Shown one piece after another: positions 7,797-16,556 of a stretch of DNA of 64,000 nt. The stretch lies in contig NZ_CP071249.1 in assembly GCF_024499055.1 (NCBI RefSeq), forward strand, positions 2,473,001 to 2,537,000. Direction: 5' to 3'. How positions within the stretch are numbered: position 1 is the stretch's first letter; each line of letters begins with the position of its first letter. Position numbers and translations under genes: made by a program. Below the pieces are notes generated by a model. That model made no database searches. It saw only the letters and a list, made by a program, of their open reading frames with translations, and had not been told where the DNA came from. This stretch comes from Turicibacter bilis (GTDB lineage Bacteria; Bacillota_I; Bacilli_A; MOL361; Turicibacteraceae).

Positions 7797-8627
7797 ATGA
7801 AGAAGTTATGCCTTTTCGTAATAGGATGTATCTTAGTTATTCTAGTTGGCTGTCATTCGAAGAAAGAAGAAACGGAACAGATAGAGCCATTTCCTATATT
7901 GAGTCATTTTCTTAATATGGTAGATGAAATTCAATCATATAACACTAATGAGCGCGAGCAATTTATAAAAGATGCATTATCAATAAAGGAGACAACAACA
8001 TCTAATCCGTTATTTGAGAATTTAAAAAGTGAGATGGAAAGCGTTCGTTTCAGTGAGACGGGTCCATTTTTACAGGATACATCTACTCAACCCTTAAATA
8101 CTCTGACTATACAGTATGAATTAGTGATACCATCTGAATTAGGAATGCAGTCACTGTCAATTGGTTATCGATTTAGTCCGAAAATTATGTCAGATAATTT
8201 TCAAGTCTCGTTAAAAACGCCTCATATCGAGGATAGTATTGAGTTATCCTTAATATTTAGGTTACCTAGTAGCCCTATTGAAAATATTTTTGAAGAGCTA
8301 CTTCCTACTTTTGTTACTCAAACACCCATTGAAATGACGACTTTAACAGACCATTTAAAGCAAGAATCCATGTCATTTGAAGAACATGAAGGAGAACAAG
8401 GTATCATCTATTCTATTCATGATGATGAAACAGTTTTAAATATTTCCTATGATTCACAGACTCAGTTAATTAATTTACTAACTTATTATGTGAGTGATTT
8501 TGAAAAAAGTGCTTATCTTATAGAGGAGCAAGCAACTCTATCTATAACAAATAGTCGTTTAAATCAGTATGTGTTTGAAAATGATATTTATGAGAAATTA
8601 GTTGATTATTTTGAACAGAAATTGTGA
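7797..8627 (+). CDS. Lipoprotein, unknown function
   Basis: The N-terminus MKKLCLFVIGCILVILVGCH is a lipoprotein signal peptide with lipobox LVGC, so the mature protein should be anchored to the outer face of the membrane. The remaining 255 residues are hydrophilic and beta-rich, with no recognised motif. The ATG at 7797 lies 8 bases after AAGG; a GTG at 7788 is an alternative. It is a single gene followed by a terminator. The lipoprotein call is firm and the function unknown. Confidence 0.75.
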   Translation: MKKLCLFVIGCILVILVGCHSKKEETEQIEPFPILSHFLNMVDEIQSYNTNEREQFIKDALSIKETTTSNPLFENLKSEMESVRFSETGPFLQDTSTQPLNTLTIQYELVIPSELGMQSLSIGYRFSPKIMSDNFQVSLKTPHIEDSIELSLIFRLPSSPIENIFEELLPTFVTQTPIEMTTLTDHLKQESMSFEEHEGEQGIIYSIHDDETVLNISYDSQTQLINLLTYYVSDFEKSAYLIEEQATLSITNSRLNQYVFENDIYEKLVDYFEQKL

Positions 8628-8701
8628 TAGAAAAAGTTAATCTCGAGTCAGGATTTTTGGCCGCTTTTATTGATGATTAATAAGAGGTAACATTTTAATA
8701 G

Positions 8702-8740
8702 AAAAAGTGACCTAGTTTTAAGTAATTAGGTCACTTTTTT
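8702..8740 (+). terminator. Intrinsic terminator after lipoprotein gene
   Basis: A 13-bp stem, AAAAAGTGACCTA/TAGGTCACTTTTT, with a 12-base loop and T-run. Confidence 0.9.
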
Positions 8741-9395
8741 ATATAAATCAAAATTATCTACTATGCCAGTGTAAAAGGTTTTGGTACCTCATAGACTATA
8801 GTCTGTCTTGTACTAGTTGGGGAAACCTATGATCCCAATCATAGATTGAACCATGTAGCATAGAGAACCTATTATTAAAGAGAATTGCCAACTAAGTCTG
8901 CTATAAAATTAGGGTCTGTTAGACGAAAATGTTGTTATTGGTTATTTATTTACTTGAAGTGGATACAATCTTTAAAAACTGGACTTAATGATCGTTGGTA
9001 TCAAGCGATTCGTTACCAACAAAATTGTCTAACAGAGCTTAAAATTATGAAATACATTTCTGTTTCTATCTATATATAAACAGATAAATATTCTACATCT
9101 CAAGTAGCAAATAAAAAAATACTGATATGTTTTACCTATCAAGGCAGCCTATAGTCCAGTTAAAAATTTTCTCTGAAGAAAATTTATCTGGACTTATATA
9201 GTAAAAAAAGTAGATAAGAAAAAATATTCATGAAAACTCCCATAAACGTTAGCTTATATTGGGTTATTATGTATTAATATGTTAAAATAGAAAAGATTGT
9301 ATTAATTTTGTATTACAAGATGTACTTTACCTTAAGCAAAGATAATCAACATATCTTTATTTAATGAAAGTTTAAGTGCAGAAAGGATATTAATT
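8741..9395. other. Long intergenic region with pieces of the dispersed repeat family
   Basis: No convincing gene. A short fragment ACTATAGTCTG (8795-8805) and a short full copy of the dispersed repeat (9149-9200) are present. A 64-codon frame at 8885-9079 lacks a ribosome binding site and shares its 3' bases with other intergenic repeat copies, so it was not called. A weak promoter for the next gene may be TTGGGT (9259-9264) with TTAAAA (9282-9287), spacer 17. Confidence 0.5.
9149..9200. repeat. Dispersed structured repeat, copy A (short form)
   Basis: Outer arms CTATAGTCCAG and CTGGACTTATATA flank the hairpin AAATTTTC-TCTGA-AGAAAATTT. The arms match those of copies at 42741, 44405, 52668 and 59299. 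The inner stem differs in sequence but keeps pairing. Confidence 0.7.
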
Positions 9396-12300
9396 ATGCC
9401 AAAAAAGGTTTTAATTACCCTATCGCTTATGGGGGCAGCTCTTTGCAATCAAGATTATATGAAGACGGTTTTTGCGGAAGAAAGTCGACCTAGTGCCCTT
9501 TTAGAGCGTTCAAGTGTAAAAATAGCAATAACTATGGAAAATCTGAATTTGCGAGATAAAGCAAGCACAAGCGGGAGGATTTTAACGACAATTCCGAAAG
9601 GAAAGACAGTGACGATTCTTTCAGAAAAAGATGAAAATGGCTGGTATAAAGTAAGCTACGATGGAAAAACGGGATATGTGAGTAGATCTTATTTAACGAC
9701 AAGTAATTCAACGCCAGCAGTGTCTAAAACAGGAACAGCAACAGAAAACTTAAACTTACGAGATCAACCGGGTACAAGTGGAAAGATTTTAACGACAATT
9801 CCGAAAGGAAAGACAGTGACGATTCTTTCAGAAAAAGATGAAAATGGCTGGTATAAAGTAAGCTACGGTGGAAAAACGGGATATGTGAGTGGATCTTATT
9901 TAACCACAAGCCCAAGTGGTTCAACGACCATAACGACTAAAACAGGAACGGCAACAGAAAACTTAAACTTGCGAAATCAAGCTAGTTTAAGTGGAAAGAT
10001 TTTAACGACGATTCCGAAAGGAAAGACAGTGACAATTCTTTCAGAAAAAGATGAAAATGGTTGGTATAAAGTCAGTTATGATGGAAAAACGGGATATGCT
10101 ATCAGCAATTATATTAAAGAAGATGATAGTAATTCCGAGGCAACAGAGAGTGCACCATCAAAGCCAACAGTATCTAAAACGGGAACAACAACAGAAAACT
10201 TAAACTTGCGAAATCAAGCTAGTTTAAGTGGAAAGGTTTTAATGACAATTCCGAAAGGAAAGACAGTAACAATTCTTTCAGAAAAAGATGAAAATGGTTG
10301 GTATAAAGTCAGTTATGATGGAAAAACGGGATATGCTATCAGCAATTATATTAAAGAAGGTGATAGTAATTCCGAGTCAACAGAGAGTACACCATCAACA
10401 CCAGTTCCGATTGAAGGACAGCCAACAGAAAATTTAAACTTAAGAGATCAACCAAGTACAAGTGGAAAGATTTTAACGACGATTCCGAAAGGAAAGACAG
10501 TGACGATTCTTTCAGAAAAAAATGCGAATGGTTGGTATAAAGTAAGTTATAATGGCAAAACAGGATATGTGAGCGGTTCATATTTTAAGGTGACTAAATA
10601 CGAAGAACTAGAAGAAACTGTTATTTGGACTGGAACTGTTAATACCAATGAAAGTATTGTTTACAAAACAGCTGATACTAGTGCAACTACTTTAACAGCT
10701 TATCATGCTGGACAAAAGGTTGAAGTCGTTAAAGTACAAGGCGATTGGGTTAGAATTAAGTATAATGATACTTATGCATGGATGTTAAAAAAAGTTGTCA
10801 CTCAAGGTAATTTACCAAATTCAACAATATTATGGGATGGAGAAATTGGTAAAGATACAAAGCTATATGCAACAAAAAGTACAACTAGTACAGTATTAAA
10901 TTCATTAACTAAAGGAACAGTGGTCTATGTTATTGAAGAAGATGGAGATTGGTTGAAAATTAAGCATCACGATGGATATGGTTATGTTCAACGAGTAACT
11001 GTTATAAATCTTAGTATACCAACAATTCCGGAAAATATTCTTTGGACAGGAAAAACAACAGAGAATTTAAATGTTCGTAATTATCCCGATGTAAGTGGAA
11101 TCCTTCTTGGAACCTTAACTAAAGGAACCATTATTGAGGTTGTAAGTGAGGATTCAAAGGGATGGTTAAAGATTAAGTATGAACATGGATATGGATATGT
11201 AAATGGAAGTTATGTTCAAAAAGATGATTCCCAAACACCTGAAACACCAGAAACTACAAAGCAAATAGCTTATGTTTATAACTTAGATGGTGGAACACTA
11301 AATGTTCGACCACAACCGAATACTAGTCAGTCAGCTATTGGAAAATTATCTGAAGGAGAGGCTGTCACAATCGTAGGTGAATCTGGAAACTGGTATGAAA
11401 TCGAATATAATAATTCAATAGCATACGTATCAAAAGATTATATTACGTTTACGCCGATAACACCTGAAACGCCAGAAATTACAAAGCAAATAGCTTATGT
11501 TTATAACTTAGATGGTGGGACACTAAATGTTCGACCACAACCGAATACTAATCAAGCAGCTATTGGAAAGTTAGCTGAAGGAGAGGCTGTCACAATCGTA
11601 GGTGAATCTGGAAATTGGTATGAAATCGAATATAATAATTCAACGGGATATGTATCAAAAGATTATATTACGTTTACGCCGATAACACCTGAAACGCCAG
11701 AAATTACAAAGCAAATAGCTTATGTTTATAACTTAGATGGTGGGACACTAAATGTTCGACCACAACCGAATACTAATCAAGCAGCTATTGGAAAGTTAGC
11801 TGAAGGAGAGGCTGTCACAATCGTAGGTGAATCTGGAAATTGGTATGAAATCGAATATAATAATTCAACGGGATATGTATCAAAAGATTATATTACGTTT
11901 ACGCCGATAACACCTGAAACGCCAGAAATTACAAAGCAAATAGCTTATGTTTATAACTTAGATGGTGGGACACTAAATGTTCGACCACAACCGAATACTA
12001 ATCAAGCAGCTATTGGAAAGTTAGCTGAAGGAGAGGCTGTCACAATCGTAGGTGAATCTGGAAATTGGTATGAAATCGAATATAATAATTCAACGGGATA
12101 TGTATCAAAAGATTATATTACGTTTACGCCCATAACACCTGAAACGCCAGAAATTACAAAGCAAATAGCTTATGTTTATAACTTAGATGGTGGGACACTA
12201 AATGTTCGACCACAACCGAATACTAGTCAGTCAGCTATTGGAAAATTAACTGAAGGAGAGGCTGTCACAATTGTAGGTGAATCTGGAAACTGGTACGAAA

Positions 12301-13370
12301 TCGAATATAATAATTCAACGGGATATGTATCAAAAGATTATATTACGTTTAATAAACCAAATCAACATCCAGATGCTAATATTGATTTTGAAACTACACC
12401 ACGTATAGGTGTGGTTATCGATAGTGTTACAAGTTTAAACATTCGACAAGAAGCTACAACTAACTCAGTTATTTTAGGAACATTAACAGCAAAAGATGAA
12501 GTAAGTATTATTGGTCGTTTCAATGATTTCTATAAAATTAGTTATGATGATAGCTATGCCTATGTTCATAAAGATTATGTCGGGGTTAAGGCAACAAGTA
12601 ATTTAAATGGTCGTGTTAGTTATTTAACAACGGAATATAGCTATTCGTTAACTAAGTTTGCACAAATCCAACAAAGTTACACGTCCGGTACAATACAGTC
12701 AATTACAAGTTATTTGAATCCAAACAACCCGGCTAATGTTAACTATCTACTTCAATATTTACGCATTGATCAATTCCGAAGTTTTGATGTTGCTGGATTG
12801 AACAAAGAACTTCAAAATAAAGGAGTCCTTCATAATCAAGGTCAGATTTTCTATAATGCATCGAGATACTATAATATTGATCCTATTTTCTTTGTGTCTC
12901 AGTCTATTCATGAAACGAATTGGGGAACTAGTAATTTGGCTAAAGGAATTACAATTACAGAAATTGCAGATGAGAATAAACCAATTAAAGATTCTAGTGG
13001 AAAGATTATTGACTATGAGCGCATTCAATTAGATAAACCAGTGACGGTTTATAACTTATTTGGAATTGGGGCTAGGGATCATGCTCCCCGTTTATTAGGA
13101 ACGACTTACGCTTATAAAAAAGGGTGGACAACTCCTGAAAAAGCAATCTTTGGTGCAGCTGAATTTATTTCTTTGAATTATATTAATTCACCAAAATATC
13201 AGCAAAATACTCCATTTAAAATTAAATATAATCAATTAAGTGCTAACCAATGGCATCAATATGCGACAACACCATGGTACGCTTATGAAATAGGAAATTA
13301 TATGCATCGATTTGCTTATTTATATGACGACAATCAAGAGTTTTTATTAGATATTCCGGTTTATAAATAA
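9396..13370 (+). CDS. Secreted SH3b-repeat cell-wall hydrolase with C-terminal glucosaminidase domain
   Basis: This protein of 1324 residues starts with a short signal peptide (MPKKVLITLSLMGAALC..., likely cut after VFA near residue 28). About 14 bacterial SH3 domains follow: five near-identical units with ENLNLR...GWYKVSYDGKTGY (residues about 45-400), three diverged ones (about 405-610), five 75-residue units with GGTLNVRPQPNT...GNWYEIEYNNS (about 615-985), and one more near 1010-1060. Residues about 1145-1310 form a mannosyl-glycoprotein endo-beta-N-acetylglucosaminidase (LytD/Atl-type) domain; Glu1173 in SIHETNWGTSNLA is the expected catalytic acid. SH3b repeats would bind peptidoglycan and the enzyme would cut the glycan strand during growth or division. 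AAAGGAT precedes the ATG. The repeat number probably varies between strains. Confidence 0.92.
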   Translation: MPKKVLITLSLMGAALCNQDYMKTVFAEESRPSALLERSSVKIAITMENLNLRDKASTSGRILTTIPKGKTVTILSEKDENGWYKVSYDGKTGYVSRSYLTTSNSTPAVSKTGTATENLNLRDQPGTSGKILTTIPKGKTVTILSEKDENGWYKVSYGGKTGYVSGSYLTTSPSGSTTITTKTGTATENLNLRNQASLSGKILTTIPKGKTVTILSEKDENGWYKVSYDGKTGYAISNYIKEDDSNSEATESAPSKPTVSKTGTTTENLNLRNQASLSGKVLMTIPKGKTVTILSEKDENGWYKVSYDGKTGYAISNYIKEGDSNSESTESTPSTPVPIEGQPTENLNLRDQPSTSGKILTTIPKGKTVTILSEKNANGWYKVSYNGKTGYVSGSYFKVTKYEELEETVIWTGTVNTNESIVYKTADTSATTLTAYHAGQKVEVVKVQGDWVRIKYNDTYAWMLKKVVTQGNLPNSTILWDGEIGKDTKLYATKSTTSTVLNSLTKGTVVYVIEEDGDWLKIKHHDGYGYVQRVTVINLSIPTIPENILWTGKTTENLNVRNYPDVSGILLGTLTKGTIIEVVSEDSKGWLKIKYEHGYGYVNGSYVQKDDSQTPETPETTKQIAYVYNLDGGTLNVRPQPNTSQSAIGKLSEGEAVTIVGESGNWYEIEYNNSIAYVSKDYITFTPITPETPEITKQIAYVYNLDGGTLNVRPQPNTNQAAIGKLAEGEAVTIVGESGNWYEIEYNNSTGYVSKDYITFTPITPETPEITKQIAYVYNLDGGTLNVRPQPNTNQAAIGKLAEGEAVTIVGESGNWYEIEYNNSTGYVSKDYITFTPITPETPEITKQIAYVYNLDGGTLNVRPQPNTNQAAIGKLAEGEAVTIVGESGNWYEIEYNNSTGYVSKDYITFTPITPETPEITKQIAYVYNLDGGTLNVRPQPNTSQSAIGKLTEGEAVTIVGESGNWYEIEYNNSTGYVSKDYITFNKPNQHPDANIDFETTPRIGVVIDSVTSLNIRQEATTNSVILGTLTAKDEVSIIGRFNDFYKISYDDSYAYVHKDYVGVKATSNLNGRVSYLTTEYSYSLTKFAQIQQSYTSGTIQSITSYLNPNNPANVNYLLQYLRIDQFRSFDVAGLNKELQNKGVLHNQGQIFYNASRYYNIDPIFFVSQSIHETNWGTSNLAKGITITEIADENKPIKDSSGKIIDYERIQLDKPVTVYNLFGIGARDHAPRLLGTTYAYKKGWTTPEKAIFGAAEFISLNYINSPKYQQNTPFKIKYNQLSANQWHQYATTPWYAYEIGNYMHRFAYLYDDNQEFLLDIPVYK
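11236..12350 (+). repeat. Five tandem 225-bp repeats inside the SH3b gene
   Basis: Units start at 11236, 11461, 11686, 11911 and 12136, exactly 225 bp (75 codons) apart. The middle three units are almost identical at the DNA level. The first and last share variants (ACTAGTCAGTCAGCT where the middle ones have ACTAATCAAGCAGCT). This indicates recent unequal recombination within the array. Confidence 0.9.
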
Positions 13371-13371
13371 T

Positions 13372-13427
13372 AAAAATCCCCTAAAGTGTAGGATGTTTAC
13401 ATAACCTACTCTCTAGGGGATTTTTTA
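13372..13427. terminator. Bidirectional terminator between convergent genes
   Basis: The outer 11-bp stem AAAATCCCCTA/TAGGGGATTTT and inner GTAGG/CCTAC are flanked by T- and A-runs. It serves both the SH3b gene and the convergent bile salt hydrolase. Confidence 0.9.
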
Positions 13428-13446
13428 TATTTTTAAAAATATTTTT

Positions 13447-14436
13447 TTAGTTTTGGAACAAGATATCTTGCTCTCCTTGATAAGGGAAACTTGTAATTTC
13501 TTTTGAGTCTAAATTAGCATTTGATAATTTAACGGCATTGATACGTCGATTGTAATAATCGGTATAATAGTAAGTTCCACTTTCTTGACACATCGCTGAT
13601 TTATACACGGTATAATTCATTGAGCCATCGGGATCAACTTCAGACCCTTTAATAACTGTTACCCCTGTTAACACGTTGAGGAAAGCAGTAACGCCACTGA
13701 TTTCATCATTCGCTTCAACGATTGAATCTCTAAAGAAGACCGTTCTAACAAATCGTGCAGCAGGTGAAGCATCTCCTGGAATTCCACACATTCCTAAACC
13801 ATGACCATATGGATGAAGCAGTAAATCTCCCATTTGTTTTGGAGCCGGTGTTGCTTTTTCAAGGGTAACATACTGTCTTAAATTAGTTAAGTGCCAATCA
13901 AAAGTTGGGTCATTCGTTAAAACACCAACTGGATTTTCATGAATATGCATACCGTCGGCCATATTTTCAATCACGATACTACGCCCAGATAAATCAGTGA
14001 ACATCCAGTGAAGACCTGCAACTGGAAGCTCATGCTCAAATGGAATATTAGTCAGTACTAAATTTTCTAACGCTTGACGTAACTCATTTAAATCCGCAAA
14101 GTTACTAAGTGCCCAGTATACAAAGTCAGATGCGGAGATATTTATTTTTCCATCGATGGCATTTTCATTAAATTTAGCAAAGTGCGTAAAGTTTAATCCA
14201 CCACCAGCTAATCCTTTTTCATTGACTGCATCAAAAAGAAGTGGGTGATTATCTACAACGATTCCCATTCCAATACACGCATATTTAGAAGCTAATGTTT
14301 CACCATTTACGACATTTAGCCAATTGAAATTTCTTGGAATGATATGAACAGATTGTCCGTATGAAGCGGGAACATCTAAATTTCTACCAAAGAAGTGTTT
14401 TCCATCTTTAGTAGTTAAACTTAACCCTGTACACAT
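13447..14436 (-). CDS. bsh: Choloylglycine hydrolase (bile salt hydrolase)
   Basis: The 329-residue protein belongs to the Ntn-hydrolase choloylglycine hydrolase family. All residues expected in a bile salt hydrolase are at their canonical numbers: Cys2 (nucleophile, exposed after Met removal), Arg18 and Asp21 in GRNLD, Asn82 in GGGLNFT, Asn175 in LTNDPTFDW and Arg228 in SPAARFV. No signal peptide is seen, so it acts in the cytoplasm, removing glycine or taurine from conjugated bile acids. Penicillin V acylase is the related alternative; the block NEKGLAGGGLNF and length favour bile salt hydrolase. AGGAGG lies 8 bases upstream. A hairpin about 100 bases before the start may attenuate its transcript. 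Confidence 0.93.
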   Translation of the reverse strand: MCTGLSLTTKDGKHFFGRNLDVPASYGQSVHIIPRNFNWLNVVNGETLASKYACIGMGIVVDNHPLLFDAVNEKGLAGGGLNFTHFAKFNENAIDGKINISASDFVYWALSNFADLNELRQALENLVLTNIPFEHELPVAGLHWMFTDLSGRSIVIENMADGMHIHENPVGVLTNDPTFDWHLTNLRQYVTLEKATPAPKQMGDLLLHPYGHGLGMCGIPGDASPAARFVRTVFFRDSIVEANDEISGVTAFLNVLTGVTVIKGSEVDPDGSMNYTVYKSAMCQESGTYYYTDYYNRRINAVKLSNANLDSKEITSFPYQGEQDILFQN

Positions 14437-14534
14437 TTTCGAGTCCTCCTAACTAAGCCACTAGAGTGCTAATTAATTACTGTTTTAAGATTTGTCAAAG
14501 CTCATTCAATTATTCAAATTAATGTTAATTTATC

Positions 14535-14576
14535 AAAAAGACATCAAGGCTTATTCAAATCCTTGATGTCTTTTTA
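14535..14576. terminator. Orphan hairpin between divergent genes, possible attenuator of the bile salt hydrolase gene
   Basis: A perfect 15-bp stem, AAAAAGACATCAAGG/CCTTGATGTCTTTTT, with an 11-base loop. It is terminator-like on both strands but lies between the starts of two divergent genes, so it ends no visible upstream gene. On the minus strand it would sit in the leader of the bile salt hydrolase gene, about 100 bases before the ATG. Confidence 0.6.
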
Positions 14577-14727
14577 CGAAATAGGGTGATTCGTATAACT
14601 CAACAAATTTATTTTTCTTCATTCTCAAGCGATTATGTTAAGATTAAGAAAAAAGTTTTAAAATTTTGAAGATTTTTTGAGGAGAAGTTCGGATAGATAG
14701 ATGCTACGTGTCTAGGGAGGTTTTGAG

Positions 14728-15282
14728 ATGGAATTGGAGAAGGTGATTCAGGTCGTGTTAACGACCGATAAACAGGCGTATGAACAAATTATAAAGCGTT
14801 ATTATTCATCCATTTATCATTATGTTTATCAGCAGGTGGGGGATGTTGAGGCGAGTAAGGAGTTATGCCAGGATATTTTCTTTGAGGCATATCGTTCGCT
14901 TAAGCGTTATAATTCGAAAAAGGCGTCTTTCCAGACGTGGCTTTATAAGATTGCGAATTATCGTTGTATTGATTATTTGCGAAGCAAGGCGTATCAACAG
15001 CGCACGTTTGATGGGGAAGATGAATTAGAGACTTTATCTGAAAGCTCAGACGATGCCTTAACAAGATTAATTAAAGAAGAGAAAGCACAAAAGATTAATC
15101 AGCTGATGCGAACTTGTTTAAAACCAAAGTATGAACGGATTATGAGGTATTATTTTTATGCAGATTTAAGTCCACAGGAAATTGCAATATTAGAAAAAAC
15201 ATCAGTTAAAACAATTTATACGATTATTAAGCGGAGTTTAGATAAATTAAAGATTGCTTTAGGAGGCGATTGTCATGAATAA
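14728..15282 (+). CDS. ECF-type RNA polymerase sigma factor
   Basis: The 184-residue protein has region 2 at about residues 10-80 (YEQIIKRYYSSIYHYVYQQV, KELCQDIFFEAYRSLKRYN, FQTWLYKIANYRCIDYLRS) and region 4 at about 120-178 (ERIMRYYFYADLSPQEIAIL with its helix-turn-helix). That is the ECF architecture. It would direct RNA polymerase to a stress regulon. AGGGAGG stands 7 bases before the ATG. The next gene overlaps it by 8 bp and encodes a membrane protein with the layout of an anti-sigma factor, so the pair is translationally coupled. Confidence 0.92.
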   Translation: MELEKVIQVVLTTDKQAYEQIIKRYYSSIYHYVYQQVGDVEASKELCQDIFFEAYRSLKRYNSKKASFQTWLYKIANYRCIDYLRSKAYQQRTFDGEDELETLSESSDDALTRLIKEEKAQKINQLMRTCLKPKYERIMRYYFYADLSPQEIAILEKTSVKTIYTIIKRSLDKLKIALGGDCHE

Positions 15283-16495
15283 AGAGATTCAACACATTGA
15301 TGTGAGTCAAGAAGCTAAGTTGATTATGGATCGAATTGATAATTATGAAAAACAAAAAAGGTTAACAGTTCATATGATCAAATCACTGACCGCTATTGCA
15401 GCAGTTGCTATCTTATTTTTACTTCCACTTTTTTCGAATGATGATGGTTCATATGGGGTGACAAGAATTAGCGCCAATGAATACCGTTTAAATGTCTTTG
15501 GAGAGGAAATTTATTTTAATCTTCATGGCTATGTTGAAAATCCAAATCTTATTCAGCTTACGGATGATATCTATACGTATGAAAATCAAGTAAAGTATTT
15601 AGATGTTACATCGCAAATAGAGGTGGATATGATTGAAGTTGAGGATTATTTATTTTTAACCTTGTCACAGAATGATAAGATTTTAGACTATTTACTAGTG
15701 AATAATATTAGCAAAAAAGGCTTTGTTAGTGAAACAACAATCGGATTAGCCCGTGTTAATCGAGAATTTACCAATTTTAATGAAGAGATGAAAGAGATTA
15801 TTGAATTAACAAAAAATTATCCATTTGAAGTTAATAAAGACAAAGTATGTACAGAGTTGACTGCCAATGAAAAAGTAAATGAATTAAGTCAAGAAGACTT
15901 AGAGGATTATAAATGGTTCTTATCACTTCGAAATGAAGGAGCTTGTATGACTAGTTTAGTTAAGTCTATTGATTATATAGTTTACTTAGATGGAACTGTT
16001 AATAATATTGGAGACATTATTCCTCAAGAAAGTGAGATTTATGTGAATTCTAATCCGAAAATAGAGAGTTCGTTCCCCATTAAAATTGAAGATAAAGGAA
16101 TGATATTTAGTTGGCCTACTATACATAAAAGACAGGGGATTTCTATTAAGTTCTTCGATGATTATTCTTTTGACGATGATATTTCCTTTGAAGGAAATAG
16201 TTTGATTGCGGTATTATTAGGTCTAGAGATTGATTTTAATGATTTGAATCCTGATGAATATGAAATCGATGTTTTAGTTGATGGGGCCCCGCTAGATTTT
16301 ATGTTTGAAAAAGTTAATCAGTCAACGATGTATTTAATATCTGAAGTTTTTACAGAGGAAGCAGAGGGTGATGATGAAATAAAAACTATCAATAAACCAA
16401 TCGAGATTATTATTACTGATAAGAAGTCTACTAACGAAGTCGTTAGAGTCAAAGATAATCTTAACTGGTCAATTAGTAGATATCATGAACATTAG
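15275..16495 (+). CDS. Probable membrane anti-sigma factor of the adjacent ECF sigma factor
   Basis: The product has 406 residues. A cytoplasmic N-terminal segment of about 33 residues is followed by one membrane span (about 34-53, LTAIAAVAILFLLPLF). The large extracytoplasmic part is acidic, with no recognised enzyme motif, and holds a few Cys. The gene starts inside the end of the sigma factor gene with its own AGGAGG. Gene order, overlap and single-span topology are the usual marks of an anti-sigma factor that holds its sigma at the membrane until an external signal. I did not recognise a named anti-sigma domain, so the role rests on context. Confidence 0.65.
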   Translation: MNKEIQHIDVSQEAKLIMDRIDNYEKQKRLTVHMIKSLTAIAAVAILFLLPLFSNDDGSYGVTRISANEYRLNVFGEEIYFNLHGYVENPNLIQLTDDIYTYENQVKYLDVTSQIEVDMIEVEDYLFLTLSQNDKILDYLLVNNISKKGFVSETTIGLARVNREFTNFNEEMKEIIELTKNYPFEVNKDKVCTELTANEKVNELSQEDLEDYKWFLSLRNEGACMTSLVKSIDYIVYLDGTVNNIGDIIPQESEIYVNSNPKIESSFPIKIEDKGMIFSWPTIHKRQGISIKFFDDYSFDDDISFEGNSLIAVLLGLEIDFNDLNPDEYEIDVLVDGAPLDFMFEKVNQSTMYLISEVFTEEAEGDDEIKTINKPIEIIITDKKSTNEVVRVKDNLNWSISRYHEH

Positions 16496-16528
16496 GATAA
16501 AATTTAATATATTCGAAATATTGAATTA

Positions 16529-16556
16529 AAAAAACCTCTCGTTCGAGAGGTTTTTT
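16529..16556. terminator. Bidirectional terminator between convergent genes
   Basis: A 12-bp stem, AAAAAACCTCTC/GAGAGGTTTTTT, with a GTTC loop. Its right edge touches the stop codon of the antiporter gene. Confidence 0.9.

Noticed and set aside
8885..9079. A 64-codon ORF
   Set aside because: It has no ribosome binding site and no family likeness, and its 3' part matches other non-coding copies of the dispersed repeat region.
9724..10581. Minus-strand ORFs of 66 and 76 codons inside the SH3b gene
   Set aside because: They are antisense shadows created by the repeated coding sequence, with no start sites.
14822..15028. A 68-codon Arg-rich ORF inside the sigma factor gene
   Set aside because: It is an alternative frame of sigma region 2, with composition explained by the codon use of that gene.
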